Source: Calothrix sp. NIES-2100
GTDB taxonomy: Bacteria > Cyanobacteriota > Cyanobacteriia > Cyanobacteriales > Nostocaceae
DNA: 64,000 bases
Assembly (NCBI RefSeq): GCF_002368195.1
Contig: NZ_AP018178.1
Location: 7,018,645-7,082,644 of the forward strand
Reading direction: 5' to 3'
The stretch's first letter is position 1. Every line of letters starts with the position of its first letter. The translations under genes and the position numbers were made by a program. The notes beneath the pieces were generated by a model. The model did not search any database, had not been told where the DNA came from, and saw only the letters and a list, made by a program, of their open reading frames with translations. Positions 33,716 to 42,262 of the stretch are shown piece after piece.

Positions 33716-34192
33716 ATGGCTTATCAAAATATCAATGCGGCTATTTCGCCAGAAGATATCCAAGAAATTAAAGCATCACTACAAACAATCCACAAAAAGC
33801 TACCCTTTCTCGTTACCCTCAGTGCGGAGGAACGGCAGAAGTTAGTCAAAATGGGCGATAAAAGCCTAGCTTTTGTAAACAATAGCGTCACTGCGGCGCA
33901 ATCTAACCGTGATATTCTCCCAGCCAGCTTTAACGTTGAGGAATTTGTCCGGGATTATCAATTAGCCACCACACTCACCGAACTTTTAACCTCAATGCGG
34001 CAACTCACCGAACAAGTGGATGATACTCTTTTGGCAGTCGGTAGTGAAGCTATGAGCAGTAGTTTGACAGTTTATGATTACGTCAAAACCGCTGCGAAAA
34101 AGACTCCAGGCTTAAAAACTCTAGCAGAACAGTTAGGTGAACGCTTCAAAGCTCTCAAAGGTAGACCTGTTAAAGCTGCATCTGGTAATTGA
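33716..34192 (+). CDS. Conserved-looking helical protein of unknown function
   Basis: 158 aa, soluble, almost wholly helical by composition, no Cys or Trp. Blocks: ISPEDIQEIKASLQTIHKKL, LSAEERQKLVKMGDKSLAFV, VRDYQLATTLTELLTSMRQL and VYDYVKTAAKKTPGLKTLAEQL. No signal peptide or membrane segment. I do not recognise a named family. A CAGGGGAAT ribosome site supports the ATG. It is followed directly by a 21-bp tandem repeat. Confidence 0.7.
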   Translation: MAYQNINAAISPEDIQEIKASLQTIHKKLPFLVTLSAEERQKLVKMGDKSLAFVNNSVTAAQSNRDILPASFNVEEFVRDYQLATTLTELLTSMRQLTEQVDDTLLAVGSEAMSSSLTVYDYVKTAAKKTPGLKTLAEQLGERFKALKGRPVKAASGN

Positions 34193-34211
34193 TAAATTCA
34201 TACTGGTTAAC

Positions 34212-34364
34212 GAGCCTCAGAACTCCATTAACCAGCCTCAGAACTCCGTTAACCAAGCTCAGAACTCCATTAACCAGCCTCAGAACTCCGTTAATCAAGC
34301 TCAGAACTCCGTTAACCAAGCTCAGAACTCCGTTAACCAAGCTCAGAACTCCGTTAGACAGTAT
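34212..34364. repeat. 21-bp tandem repeat, seven copies
   Basis: The core CAGAACTCC recurs at 34218, 34239, 34260, 34281, 34302, 34323 and 34344, exactly 21 bases apart. Units are CTCAGAACTCCRTTAAYCAR-like with alternating CATTAACCAG and CGTTAACCAA. As 21 is a multiple of three and the unit has no stop in several frames, open frames run through on both strands (QNSVNQA or LRTPLTK heptapeptides). One of them (from TTG 34189, to 34500) runs on into non-repeat sequence; none has a good start signal. Confidence 0.85.
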
Positions 34365-34844
34365 TGCTATCCGAGAATTCAACTATGCCATTTTGGAAAA
34401 GACAGGGAATGTTGATATTATCCCAGGCGCGCCCGTAAATCTTCGTACGCCATCCAAAACTATTACCAATGAAGTATCGACAATTGTGTCAGATCTGTAA
34501 CATAATTTTTCTTCAGATTCATCAGCAAGCACTCACTCCACACCTGTGAAGTATTTTGTAACTTAAAAATTAGCTGTTTTCATCCGTTGGTAATTCAGCA
34601 TTCATCTCTTTTATTTCTAAGTAGCATCACTTAAGTAAATGCAAGTAAGTATACGCAAAAACTAAAAAAAATATAAACTATTTTGCTGTAAGCCCTTTTA
34701 ATTGATATAAATTATCCAGCAACTACTAAGTGTTGTAAGTGTATTAATTAAGAAAATAACAGAGCGCTACCCCTAAAAAATTTAACCGTAAATACCCTGA
34801 CATTCTCCCCCCCCTCCTAGAGAAATTCCGCAATAACACGGTTA
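34365..34844. other. AT-rich gap, no gene seen
   Basis: About 480 bases after the 21-bp repeat. Apart from a run of C residues near 34807-34815 and general AT-richness I see no gene, RNA or clear repeat. Confidence 0.4.
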
Positions 34845-34874
34845 CGCCATTTTGTTGTTCAGATCAAAATGGCG
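34845..34874. promoter_or_regulatory. Perfect inverted repeat upstream of the 34901 gene pair
   Basis: CGCCATTTTG (34845-34854) and CAAAATGGCG (34865-34874) are exact complements separated by 10 bases, ending 13 bases before the ribosome site of the first gene. The arm spacing suits a dimeric repressor; as RNA it would be a leader hairpin. Confidence 0.6.
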
Positions 34875-34900
34875 AATATCCAGTTTAGGAGGGTAGATTG

Positions 34901-35146
34901 ATGACAAGCCCTGTAATGACGGTGATTCGAGTCAACCTGGAAAAAGCCAAAGAGGTTGCTCGAAATTGGGAACGAGCTTCATATACTGAACTGAGTGCTT
35001 ATTGTTTGGAAATTCTGCGGGAAATTGGATGTTCTAGTAGTGAACTTCCTGTAAATTTACAGACTCGTGAGCAACAGCTTAATTTCATCGCCGGTTTCGC
35101 TTCTTATGCTTTTGGGGAGGTGCTCAATGTACAAAACGCTAAATGA
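34901..35146 (+). CDS. Small protein of unknown function, first gene of an overlapping pair
   Basis: 81 aa from the ATG at 34901, with a strong AGGAGGG ribosome site at 34888-34894. Begins MTSPVMTVIRVNLEKAKEVA; mostly helical, with LSAYCLEILREIGCSSSELP and a Phe/Ala-rich end. No membrane segment. Family not recognised. The second gene begins inside its 3' end (20-base overlap). An inverted repeat precedes the pair. Confidence 0.7.
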   Translation: MTSPVMTVIRVNLEKAKEVARNWERASYTELSAYCLEILREIGCSSSELPVNLQTREQQLNFIAGFASYAFGEVLNVQNAK

Positions 35147-35426
35147 AGATATATTTCATGAACCAGAACAGGTTGAAGAAATTAGTTTACCTGTAACAGA
35201 AGAAGATTTGTTGATTTTAATGCAGAAATTCGCAGGCTATGAAATCCCGACAAAGGTTTTTTCGCAAGCTGTAGCCATTGCTGCTTATGACCGTGCATCA
35301 GCTTTTCGCTATGCTGATAATTATGTCAATATCCTCAAGAATAAGACTAAACGTAAACATTGGCTGAAGTTAGAGCCTGCGCCTGATTTCCGTCTTGATA
35401 AAAGATTCGCAGATTTACACAATTAG
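35127..35426 (+). CDS. Small protein of unknown function, second gene of the pair
   Basis: 99 aa from the ATG at 35127; the GGGGAGG at 35114-35120 with a 6-base spacer decides this start, although the frame is open further upstream. The first part is acidic (EPEQVEEISLPVTEEDLLIL), the second basic and aromatic (FRYADNYVNILKNKTKRKHW). No recognised domain. The acidic/basic split and the overlap with the preceding small gene suggest two products made together, possibly partners. Confidence 0.68.
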   Translation: MYKTLNEDIFHEPEQVEEISLPVTEEDLLILMQKFAGYEIPTKVFSQAVAIAAYDRASAFRYADNYVNILKNKTKRKHWLKLEPAPDFRLDKRFADLHN

Positions 35427-36167
35427 CAGTTGTGAACCTTGGTATTACTGCTAGAATTGGCACTGACTAAAAATGAAATCTGCACTGGCTAGGGAAAAAC
35501 GACTTAAAGTCAGATAATTATTTATCTTAGCCGTTGCATTAAATATTCAGTCGCTTAATACTCTGACTCTACAAATATTTAAGTTTTGGTTTCTTGTCTA
35601 GATTGACGGATGTGGAAAAATTGGCTGTACTGTTTACTGGAATTGAATAACGTCCAAAGACAACAGTTGTGTGATTTGTTCTACAGTTAAGCTGAATGCT
35701 AATAATCTAGTACTTCTGTGCGTCAGTCAAAACTCGAAAGACGTTGATTATGTATCTGTCTAGATTTTTGCTTGATTTTGTAGGCTCAGAACGCCTTACG
35801 CTAAACTATAGGAGTTTACTTACACTAGTTATATGGGGTACAGATAGCAATTCTGTTTCTCAATATCTACCTCTCCGATAAACACGTTTCCTGGAAATAA
35901 AACTAAAGATTTAGATTTTTCCTCCCGATTCAAGTTAGAACTTTAGTAATTGTTGATGTTATATTTGCAAACTTATCACTCGCACATTTCGCGTGATTAA
36001 TTGTCAAGCAGTGATAATTGCGGTATCTTCATCTTCAATTACTATTTTTTTGTCAATGGTCATTTGTCATTTGTCAATGGTCATTGGTCATTGGTAATTT
36101 GTCCTTCTTTGCGTCACCGCGTCACCGCATCACCGCGTCTTCAATCTCTCCCTTGTTGTTCTCTTAA
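35427..36167. other. Gene-free gap
   Basis: 741 bases, AT-rich. The first 600 bases show no repeat, RNA or credible frame. 36052-36095 holds TGTCATT/TGGTCAT heptamer-like units and 36108-36140 a CGCGTCACCG-type repeat. Convergent boundary between plus-strand and minus-strand genes. Confidence 0.5.
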
Positions 36168-36938
36168 TTAGGGAAATTTTTGCTCGCGCACTTCTAAGGC
36201 ATAATCCTGGACAGCTTTAGTTATAGTCTCCCGTAGATTAGTATAAACTTTGGCAAACGGTGGTTGTTTCTCTGAAAGTCCCAGAACATCAGAAGTGACT
36301 AACACTTGTCCATTACAATGGATTCCGGCACCAATGCCAATAGTAGGAATACGGAGTTTTTCTGTAATATGCAGCGCTAAATCTGCAGGAATATGCTCTA
36401 AGACGATCGCAAAAACACCGGCTTGTTCGAGAGCGATCGCTTCATTTAAAATTTTCTCTGCTGCTTCCTGGGTTTTTCCTTGTTGTCGCAAACCAAGTTG
36501 ATGGACTGATTGTGGTGTCAAACCCACATGACCCATAACGGGAATTCCGGCTTGTACCAACCGCGCAATAGTTTCTACCATCGCTGGGTAGCCACCTTCC
36601 AACTTCACAGCTTGAGCGCCGGTTTCTTTTAGCACCAGCCCAGCGGAGTGCATCGCTTGTTGAATACTTTCCTGATAAGTCAAAAACGGCAAATCTACGA
36701 CAACTAAAGCGCGTTTCACACCACGGCGCACAGATTTAGCATGGTAGAGCATCTCCTCTAAAGTAATGGGCAAGGTTGTCTCATACCCAAGAACCACAGC
36801 CATAGAGTCACCTACCAGGATTAAGTCTACCCCAGCTGCATCGAGGAGTTGGGCGATCGCATAATCCCAGGCGGTCAAAGCTACAATTGAACGTCCTTGT
36901 TGTTTCCATTGAATTAATTGCTGGGTGGTAACTACCAT
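36168..36938 (-). CDS. panB: 3-methyl-2-oxobutanoate hydroxymethyltransferase
   Basis: 256 aa from the ATG at 36938 (MVVTTQQLIQWKQQGRSIVA). Makes ketopantoate for pantothenate and CoA using methylene-tetrahydrofolate. TIM-barrel blocks: ALTAWDYAIAQLLDAAGVDLI, LVGDSMAVVLGYETT (metal Asp), VVVDLPFLTYQ, AVKLEGG, VMGHVGLTPQSVHQLG and IGIGAGIHCNGQVLV. An in-frame TTG at 36944 would add two residues. Single gene. Confidence 0.95.
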   Translation of the reverse strand: MVVTTQQLIQWKQQGRSIVALTAWDYAIAQLLDAAGVDLILVGDSMAVVLGYETTLPITLEEMLYHAKSVRRGVKRALVVVDLPFLTYQESIQQAMHSAGLVLKETGAQAVKLEGGYPAMVETIARLVQAGIPVMGHVGLTPQSVHQLGLRQQGKTQEAAEKILNEAIALEQAGVFAIVLEHIPADLALHITEKLRIPTIGIGAGIHCNGQVLVTSDVLGLSEKQPPFAKVYTNLRETITKAVQDYALEVREQKFP

Positions 36939-37018
36939 TTTCAATTGGGGTAGAGGTTAGGGGTTAGGGGTTAGGGCTTAGAGGCTAGGGGTTAAGGCGT
37001 GTTTTTTTGGTTCAAAAA

Positions 37019-37090
37019 GTAGGTTGGGGAAAGTGACACAACCCAACAAAGCAACGCAAATGTTGGGTTTCGTTCCTCAACCCAACCTAC
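37019..37090. repeat. Interspersed palindrome GTAGGTTGGG...CCCAACCTAC
   Basis: A 72-base imperfect palindrome: outer arms GTAGGTTGGG/CCCAACCTAC and inner arms AACCCAACA/TGTTGGGTT separated by unpaired stretches. A common cyanobacterial dispersed repeat form, here in the 206-base gap after the propeller gene. Confidence 0.75.
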
Positions 37091-37144
37091 ATTTAAGTTT
37101 CATTTGGGGTTTGAAAACAGACCCTAGCCCCTAGCCCCTAATCC

Positions 37145-38260
37145 CTACTTCACTGCACGACTAAAAGCAAGATGGGTTTTGGCGCTACCCATTTTGGGCA
37201 TTAACCAAGCTAGACCTTCAGTAGTGCCAATCCACAATTTATTGGCGATATCAGGAGCAAGGGCAAGTACCCGACTAGAAGGAAGACCGGCAACTTCGTC
37301 CAATACAGCTCCTGTATTTGGATTTAATCGTAACAAACCATTGTTAGTACCGACCCAAACACTACCATCTTGAGCAAAACGCACTGCTGTAACATTACGC
37401 CCACGCAAGCGAGTCACCGATCGCATTACTGCACCGGTTTTTGGGTTAATAACTAATAGATTATTCGGCATTCCTGCCCAAATTAATCCTTCTGGGCTAA
37501 TAGCTAAAGCTTGCACAGTCGATCCAGGCAAATCAGCAATTCGCTTCATAATTAAAGCATTCGCACTATTTACTCGGATCAATCCGTCGAGAGTGCCTAC
37601 CCACAAGTGACCGTCTGCATCTAAAGTTAGGGCATTAGCGCTAACACCAGGCAAGTCTTTTAAAGTGGTCATAATTAAGCCTTGGTCAGGACTAATCAAA
37701 GCCAGTCCGTTATCAGTTCCCGCCCACAAATAGCCACGTTTATCAATCAATAGCGATAACACCCGTTTGGAAGGCAAAAGTAAATTTTGGGCGCTGATTT
37801 CACTAGTGCGGGGTTCGATGCGGATCAATCCCTCATAATTTCCCACCCACACGCGCCCTACTTTGTCTTGGGCTAAAGCACTAATGGCAACATTAGGTAA
37901 ACTAACACGAGAGACAATCTTGCCAGTTTTGGGGTCAATTCGTGATAATCCCCGCCAAGAAGCTACCCAAAGATTTCCGGTAACATCCCCTAATAAGCTG
38001 CTAACACGGTAATCTGTTTCTATTGAGTGTTCTTGCTCTTCCCGTTGATCGGGTAAGGGGTCTACTCGCGGAGGTGGCGCAGCAGCTGGGTAAGAGGTAG
38101 TGGGCTTAGAGGTATTGGTAACAGGTTTTGTTGGTGTTGGTGTAGGACTATCGGTTTTTTGGGCTTTCGCTGGATTTGTCACAGCGATAATTCCCATACT
38201 TGGCAGCATCACCATTCCTGCCAGAATAGAAGTAATCAATAAACTAGTACGCTTAACCAC
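37145..38260 (-). CDS. Secreted beta-propeller protein (two-component-regulator-propeller repeats)
   Basis: 371 aa with GTG start. A signal peptide (residues 1-33, ending NPAKA) is followed by a Thr/Pro-rich linker (about 34-75), then a propeller of about 40-residue blades with a repeated [LV]W[VA]G[TNM]xxGLxxIxPxTG core (LWVASWRGLSRIDPKTG, VWVGNYEGLIRIEPRTS, LWAGTDNGLALISPDQG, LWVGTLDGLIRVNSANA). Such repeats form the periplasmic sensor of some hybrid kinases, but here no kinase domain follows, so it is a free exported propeller of unknown ligand. Confidence 0.85.
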   Translation of the reverse strand: MVKRTSLLITSILAGMVMLPSMGIIAVTNPAKAQKTDSPTPTPTKPVTNTSKPTTSYPAAAPPPRVDPLPDQREEQEHSIETDYRVSSLLGDVTGNLWVASWRGLSRIDPKTGKIVSRVSLPNVAISALAQDKVGRVWVGNYEGLIRIEPRTSEISAQNLLLPSKRVLSLLIDKRGYLWAGTDNGLALISPDQGLIMTTLKDLPGVSANALTLDADGHLWVGTLDGLIRVNSANALIMKRIADLPGSTVQALAISPEGLIWAGMPNNLLVINPKTGAVMRSVTRLRGRNVTAVRFAQDGSVWVGTNNGLLRLNPNTGAVLDEVAGLPSSRVLALAPDIANKLWIGTTEGLAWLMPKMGSAKTHLAFSRAVK

Positions 38261-39201
38261 AATGAGATTCCCTTTAAAGACAATACCCTAGCCATTAGGC
38301 GACTGACAGAAGTCGGGTAAAGGAGAAGGGAGAAACACTCAAAGAGATTAATTTTCCCGCTTCCCACCGCTAACAGATCTCTGTTGCTGAAATTGGCTGG
38401 GGGTTAATTTTCAGTGTTCCCCTCACAGGCATTTTTTAAACGCCTTCAGCAATTTTTCTCTTGATTTGTCAGTTGTCAGTTGTCAGTTGTCATTTCCCCT
38501 CCCCGCGTCACCGCGTCCTCCTTGTCTGCCTCATCCCCCTCATCCTGGTTCCCCTAGCCCCTCCCCAAAGGCACATATAATCATAAATGTATATTTGTAA
38601 ACTATTCTTAACAAAATGTTTAAAACTTTATGTAATAAAAAATTTAAATATATAAGTTAAAAAGTTTCAAAGTATAACTTATTGATTTCTTGATATATTG
38701 TGAGACAAGTTACAAATTACGTGGTGTGCAATTTTTGTCTTGCGATCGCCACTCCTTTAAACCTACCTAAATCCAAATTGCTCCTCTTTCCCTGTAAATC
38801 AAGGAAATCCAGGAGATATATCAGCAGGAAAACCAGTAAACCTAGATAGTTCTCAGGAAGAATGGGCAAGAGTCAGCCTTGTAAAGCGGCAAGGTGAATT
38901 TAGGTAGATAAGCTTTATAGGAGTGAGAAGAACAGATAAAAAGAATTTATATGCCTGGGACAGAGGAAGAGCCAGAAGTACACAGTCGTGTACCTCGAAA
39001 AATAAAGGAAGCTGGTGATGATGTCTTGTATACTTCACTAAATGTTCCTGAATAAAAACCACTACCCTTTGCCATAGACAACCCCTAACAAAAAATTTTC
39101 CTAATTTTCCCTTTGCTTACAGGGGAAGAAGTGGAGTGGGGGAAAATTGTATGCAACGTGATTTGTTAAGTAATAAAGTGTGACTTCTTGGAAGGGAATT
39201 T
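38261..39201. other. Long leader/promoter region of rbcL
   Basis: 941 bases between divergent genes. 38466-38493 has four TTGTCAG-type heptamers and 38500-38560 GC-rich repeat pieces. From about 38580 on it is AT-rich and should contain the rbcL promoter and long leader. GTACAC-AGTC-GTGTAC at 38978-38993 is a perfect 6-bp dyad that could bind a regulator, but it does not fit the NtcA consensus (GTA-N8-TAC). A 34-codon frame at 38951-39055 has no ribosome site and is doubtful. Confidence 0.5.
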
Positions 39202-40632
39202 ATGTCTTACGCTCAAACGAAGACTCAGTCAAAATCTGGGTATAAAGCCGGGGTTCAAGATTACAGACTTACTTATTACACACCCGATTACACACCTAAA
39301 GATACAGACCTTCTAGCGGCATTCCGTGTAACACCCCAGCCTGGTGTTCCCTTTGAAGAAGCAGCTGCGGCAGTAGCGGCTGAGTCTTCTACTGGTACTT
39401 GGACAACTGTGTGGACAGACTTGCTCACCGACCTAGATCGCTACAAAGGTCGTTGCTACGACATCGAACCAGTTCCCGGCGAAGATAACCAATTTATTGC
39501 CTACATTGCTTATCCTCTAGACCTGTTTGAAGAAGGCTCTGTAACCAACGTATTGACCTCAATTGTAGGTAACGTGTTTGGTTTTAAAGCCTTACGGGCA
39601 CTACGTTTGGAAGACATCCGGTTCCCTGTAGCTTACATCAAGACTTTCCAAGGTCCTCCCCACGGTATCCAAGTTGAGCGTGACAAGTTAAACAAATACG
39701 GTCGTCCTTTGTTGGGTTGTACAATTAAGCCCAAATTGGGTCTGTCTGCTAAAAACTACGGACGCGCTGTATACGAGTGCTTACGCGGTGGTTTGGACTT
39801 CACCAAAGACGACGAAAACATCAACTCTGCACCATTCCAAAGATGGCGCGATCGCTTCTTGTTTGTAGCAGAAGCTATTCACAAAGCTCAAGCAGAAACC
39901 GGCGAAATCAAAGGTCACTACCTGAACGTTACCGCCCCCACCTGCGAACAAATGTTGCAACGGGCTGAGTACGCCAAAGAACTCAAAATGCCCATCATCA
40001 TGCACGACTACCTCACCGCAGGTTTCACCGCCAACACCACATTGGCTCGTTGGTGCCGCGATAACGGTATTCTATTGCACATTCACCGGGCGATGCACGC
40101 TGTAATCGACCGTCAAAAGAACCACGGTATTCACTTCCGTGTATTGGCTAAAGCCCTACGTTTATCTGGTGGTGACCACATCCATACCGGAACCGTAGTT
40201 GGTAAGTTGGAAGGTGAGCGTGGTATCACAATGGGCTTCGTTGACCTATTGCGTGAAAACTATGTTGAGCAAGACAAGTCTCGCGGTATCTACTTTACCC
40301 AAGACTGGGCTTCTCTACCTGGCGTAATGGCAGTTGCTTCCGGTGGTATTCACATCTGGCACATGCCCGCACTCGTAGAAATCTTTGGTGATGACTCTGT
40401 ATTGCAATTTGGTGGTGGTACACTTGGTCACCCTTGGGGTAACGCTCCTGGCGCTACAGCTAACCGTGTCGCTTTAGAAGCTTGTGTTCAAGCTCGTAAC
40501 GAAGGTCGCAACTTGGCTCGTGAAGGTAACGACATTATCCGCGAAGCCGCCAAGTGGTCTCCTGAATTGGCTGTAGCTTGCGAACTGTGGAAAGAAATCA
40601 AGTTTGAATTCGAGGCAATGGATACCGTCTGA
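39202..40632 (+). CDS. rbcL: Ribulose-1,5-bisphosphate carboxylase/oxygenase large subunit (form IB)
   Basis: 476 aa, standard length. Carbamylated Lys lies in GGLDFTKDDENINS, loop 6 is VGKLEGERG, other active-site blocks are GCTIKPKLGLS, HIHRAMHAV and ASGGIHIWHMP. A GGAAGGGA ribosome site precedes the ATG. Fixes CO2 in the carboxysome. First gene of rbcL-rbcX-rbcS. The 96-base gap to rbcX contains TTTTTAC heptamers at about 40685-40705, as in other Nostocales. Confidence 0.99.
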   Translation: MSYAQTKTQSKSGYKAGVQDYRLTYYTPDYTPKDTDLLAAFRVTPQPGVPFEEAAAAVAAESSTGTWTTVWTDLLTDLDRYKGRCYDIEPVPGEDNQFIAYIAYPLDLFEEGSVTNVLTSIVGNVFGFKALRALRLEDIRFPVAYIKTFQGPPHGIQVERDKLNKYGRPLLGCTIKPKLGLSAKNYGRAVYECLRGGLDFTKDDENINSAPFQRWRDRFLFVAEAIHKAQAETGEIKGHYLNVTAPTCEQMLQRAEYAKELKMPIIMHDYLTAGFTANTTLARWCRDNGILLHIHRAMHAVIDRQKNHGIHFRVLAKALRLSGGDHIHTGTVVGKLEGERGITMGFVDLLRENYVEQDKSRGIYFTQDWASLPGVMAVASGGIHIWHMPALVEIFGDDSVLQFGGGTLGHPWGNAPGATANRVALEACVQARNEGRNLAREGNDIIREAAKWSPELAVACELWKEIKFEFEAMDTV

Positions 40633-40684
40633 TCCTCAAGTAACCAGTAAAAAGTTAAAAGGTAAAAGAAATATTCATCCTTTC

Positions 40685-40705
40685 TTTTTACTTTTTACTT
40701 TTTAC
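40685..40705. repeat. Heptanucleotide repeat TTTTTAC in the rbcL-rbcX spacer
   Basis: Three TTTTTAC units between rbcL and rbcX. Complementary GTAAAAGA/AAAAAGT pieces upstream (40650-40670) could pair with them to form an RNA stem. Confidence 0.65.
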
Positions 40706-40728
40706 TTAACTAAAGGCTGGGGTCAAGC

Positions 40729-41136
40729 ATGAATCTTAAGCAAATTGCGAAGGACACAGCCAAGACTCTCCAAAGCTACCTGACTTATCAGGCACTAAGG
40801 ACGGTACTGGCACAGCTAGGCGAAACTAATCCTCCATTGGCAATTTGGTTGCATAACTATTCCGCTGACAAAATTCAGGATGGAGAATCGTATATTGCCC
40901 AATTGTTAAAAGAGAAGCCAGATTTGGCATTGCGGATCATGACTGTCAGAGAACACATTGCTGAGGAAATTGCAGAATTCTTACCGGAAATGGTTCGCAC
41001 TGGCATTCAGCAAGCCAATATGGAACAGCGTCGCCAGCATCTAGAACGCATCACTCAAATAGAAACATCAGACCCCAGTCTGCAAGCGGAACAGCAAACC
41101 ACCTCAGACCCAAACTTGGATAACTTATCCAGTTAG
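40729..41136 (+). CDS. rbcX: Rubisco assembly chaperone RbcX
   Basis: 135 aa all-helical chaperone that binds the C-terminal EIKFEFE peptide of RbcL, visible at the end of the upstream gene. Characteristic segments: DTAKTLQSYLTYQALRTVLA, NPPLAIWLHNY and KPDLALRIMTVREHIAEEIA. The C-terminal 25 residues are polar and disordered. Between rbcL and rbcS as in Nostocales. Confidence 0.96.
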   Translation: MNLKQIAKDTAKTLQSYLTYQALRTVLAQLGETNPPLAIWLHNYSADKIQDGESYIAQLLKEKPDLALRIMTVREHIAEEIAEFLPEMVRTGIQQANMEQRRQHLERITQIETSDPSLQAEQQTTSDPNLDNLSS

Positions 41137-41180
41137 CTGATCAACGTAGTAGTAAAAATCGCAACCCATTATCAACAGCC

Positions 41181-41510
41181 ATGCAAACTTTACCAAAAGA
41201 GCGTCGTTACGAAACCCTTTCTTATTTACCTCCCCTGTCTGACGCTCAAATTGCCAAGCAGGTTCAGTACATCCTGAGCCAAGGTTATATCCCAGCAGTT
41301 GAATTTAACGAAACTTCTGAGCCAACAGAATTATATTGGACACTGTGGAAGCTGCCTTTGTTTGGTGCTAAATCTACTCAAGAAGTGCTGAACGAAGTTC
41401 AAGCTTGCCGTTCTCAGTATTCCAACCAATATATCCGGGTTGTTGGTTTTGATAACATCAAGCAGTGCCAAGTACTCAGCTTCATCGTTCACAAACCCAG
41501 CAGATACTAA
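41181..41510 (+). CDS. rbcS: Rubisco small subunit
   Basis: 109 aa cyanobacterial form without transit peptide: RYETLSYLPPLSDAQIAKQV, the YIPAVEFNE strand, YWTLWKLPLFG and YIRVVGFDNIKQCQVLSFIV. Third gene of rbcLXS. Downstream AGAGAGGT...ACCTCTCTTTTCTGG (41543-41573) forms a terminator-like hairpin. Confidence 0.98.
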   Translation: MQTLPKERRYETLSYLPPLSDAQIAKQVQYILSQGYIPAVEFNETSEPTELYWTLWKLPLFGAKSTQEVLNEVQACRSQYSNQYIRVVGFDNIKQCQVLSFIVHKPSRY

Positions 41511-41542
41511 AAGCTGATTTCGTTTAAATAATTTATTCATCA

Positions 41543-41573
41543 AAGAGAGGTAGATAGTTTTACCTCTCTTTTC
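41543..41573 (+). terminator. Terminator-like hairpin after rbcS
   Basis: AAGAGAGGTA and TACCTCTCTT form a 10-bp stem around a short loop, followed by TTCTGGTTTTT. It would end the rbcLXS transcript. Confidence 0.65.
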
Positions 41574-41603
41574 TGGTTTTTATAGCGACTGAGTAGAAGT
41601 TTT

Positions 41604-42215
41604 GTGACTGAAAAATCTCCATCCCAAATGAGAATTTGCTTTCTGGGCGAGTCATTTGTTAATGGTACAGGTGATCCAGAATGCCTCGGTTGGACAGGTC
41701 GAATCTGTGTGAATGCTCAGAAAAAAGGTCATGAAATCACCTACTATAATTTAGGTGTGCGGCGAGAAACGAGTACAGAACTGAAAAACCGTTGGCACAG
41801 AGAAGTTACTTATCGTCTGCCAAAAGAATATGACGGGAGAGTTGTATTTTCCTTTGGTGTCAATGACACGACAATTGAAAATGGTAAAACTCGTGTTGCT
41901 GTTGAAGATTCAATTCAAAATATCTGGAGTATTTTGAGTGCAGCTCAACAGTTATACCCAGTTTTAATGGTGAGTCCGCCTCCATGCACAGATGAGGCAC
42001 AAAATCAAAGAATTGCTAATTTAGCTCAAGAGTTTGCTTTAGTTTGTCAGGAATTAAATATTCCCTATCTCAACGTTTTCCCGATATTAGAAAAATCAGC
42101 TATTTGGCTAGAAGAAGCCAGAAATTATGATGGCGCTCATCCCAGAGCCGCTGGTTATGCTGAATTTGCCCAAATTGTAGACAGTTGGGACGCTTGGCTA
42201 AATTGGTTTAGATAA
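41604..42215 (+). CDS. SGNH/GDSL-family hydrolase
   Basis: 203 aa. Block I FLGESFVNGTGD (nucleophile Ser17; the usual GDS reads GES), block III FGVNDTT (Asn87) and block V DGAHPRAAGY (Asp176/His179) are in the right order. No signal peptide, so cytoplasmic. The substrate (ester or acyl group) cannot be told. Start codon GTG at 41604; an ATG at 41628 would remove eight residues. Lies between rbcS and rca in the same direction but separated from rbcS by a hairpin. Confidence 0.82.
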   Translation: MTEKSPSQMRICFLGESFVNGTGDPECLGWTGRICVNAQKKGHEITYYNLGVRRETSTELKNRWHREVTYRLPKEYDGRVVFSFGVNDTTIENGKTRVAVEDSIQNIWSILSAAQQLYPVLMVSPPPCTDEAQNQRIANLAQEFALVCQELNIPYLNVFPILEKSAIWLEEARNYDGAHPRAAGYAEFAQIVDSWDAWLNWFR

Positions 42216-42262
42216 GAATTGCTTATACTAGATGCAGCGAAACTTCTTTGAGGAATCTGCAA

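Noticed and set aside
34212..34364. CRISPR array
   Set aside because: Units are contiguous 21-bp tandem repeats with no spacers. The heptamer arrays likewise have no spacers.
34137..34415. Frames through the 21-bp repeat on both strands
   Set aside because: They are open because the unit is stop-free and a multiple of three; no start signal. Kept only as a finding.
38978..38993. NtcA site before rbcL
   Set aside because: The GTACAC/GTGTAC dyad spaces GTA and TAC by 10, not 8, bases.
38951..39055. 34-codon frame in the rbcL leader
   Set aside because: No ribosome site and no recognised similarity; could only be rescued by conservation in relatives.
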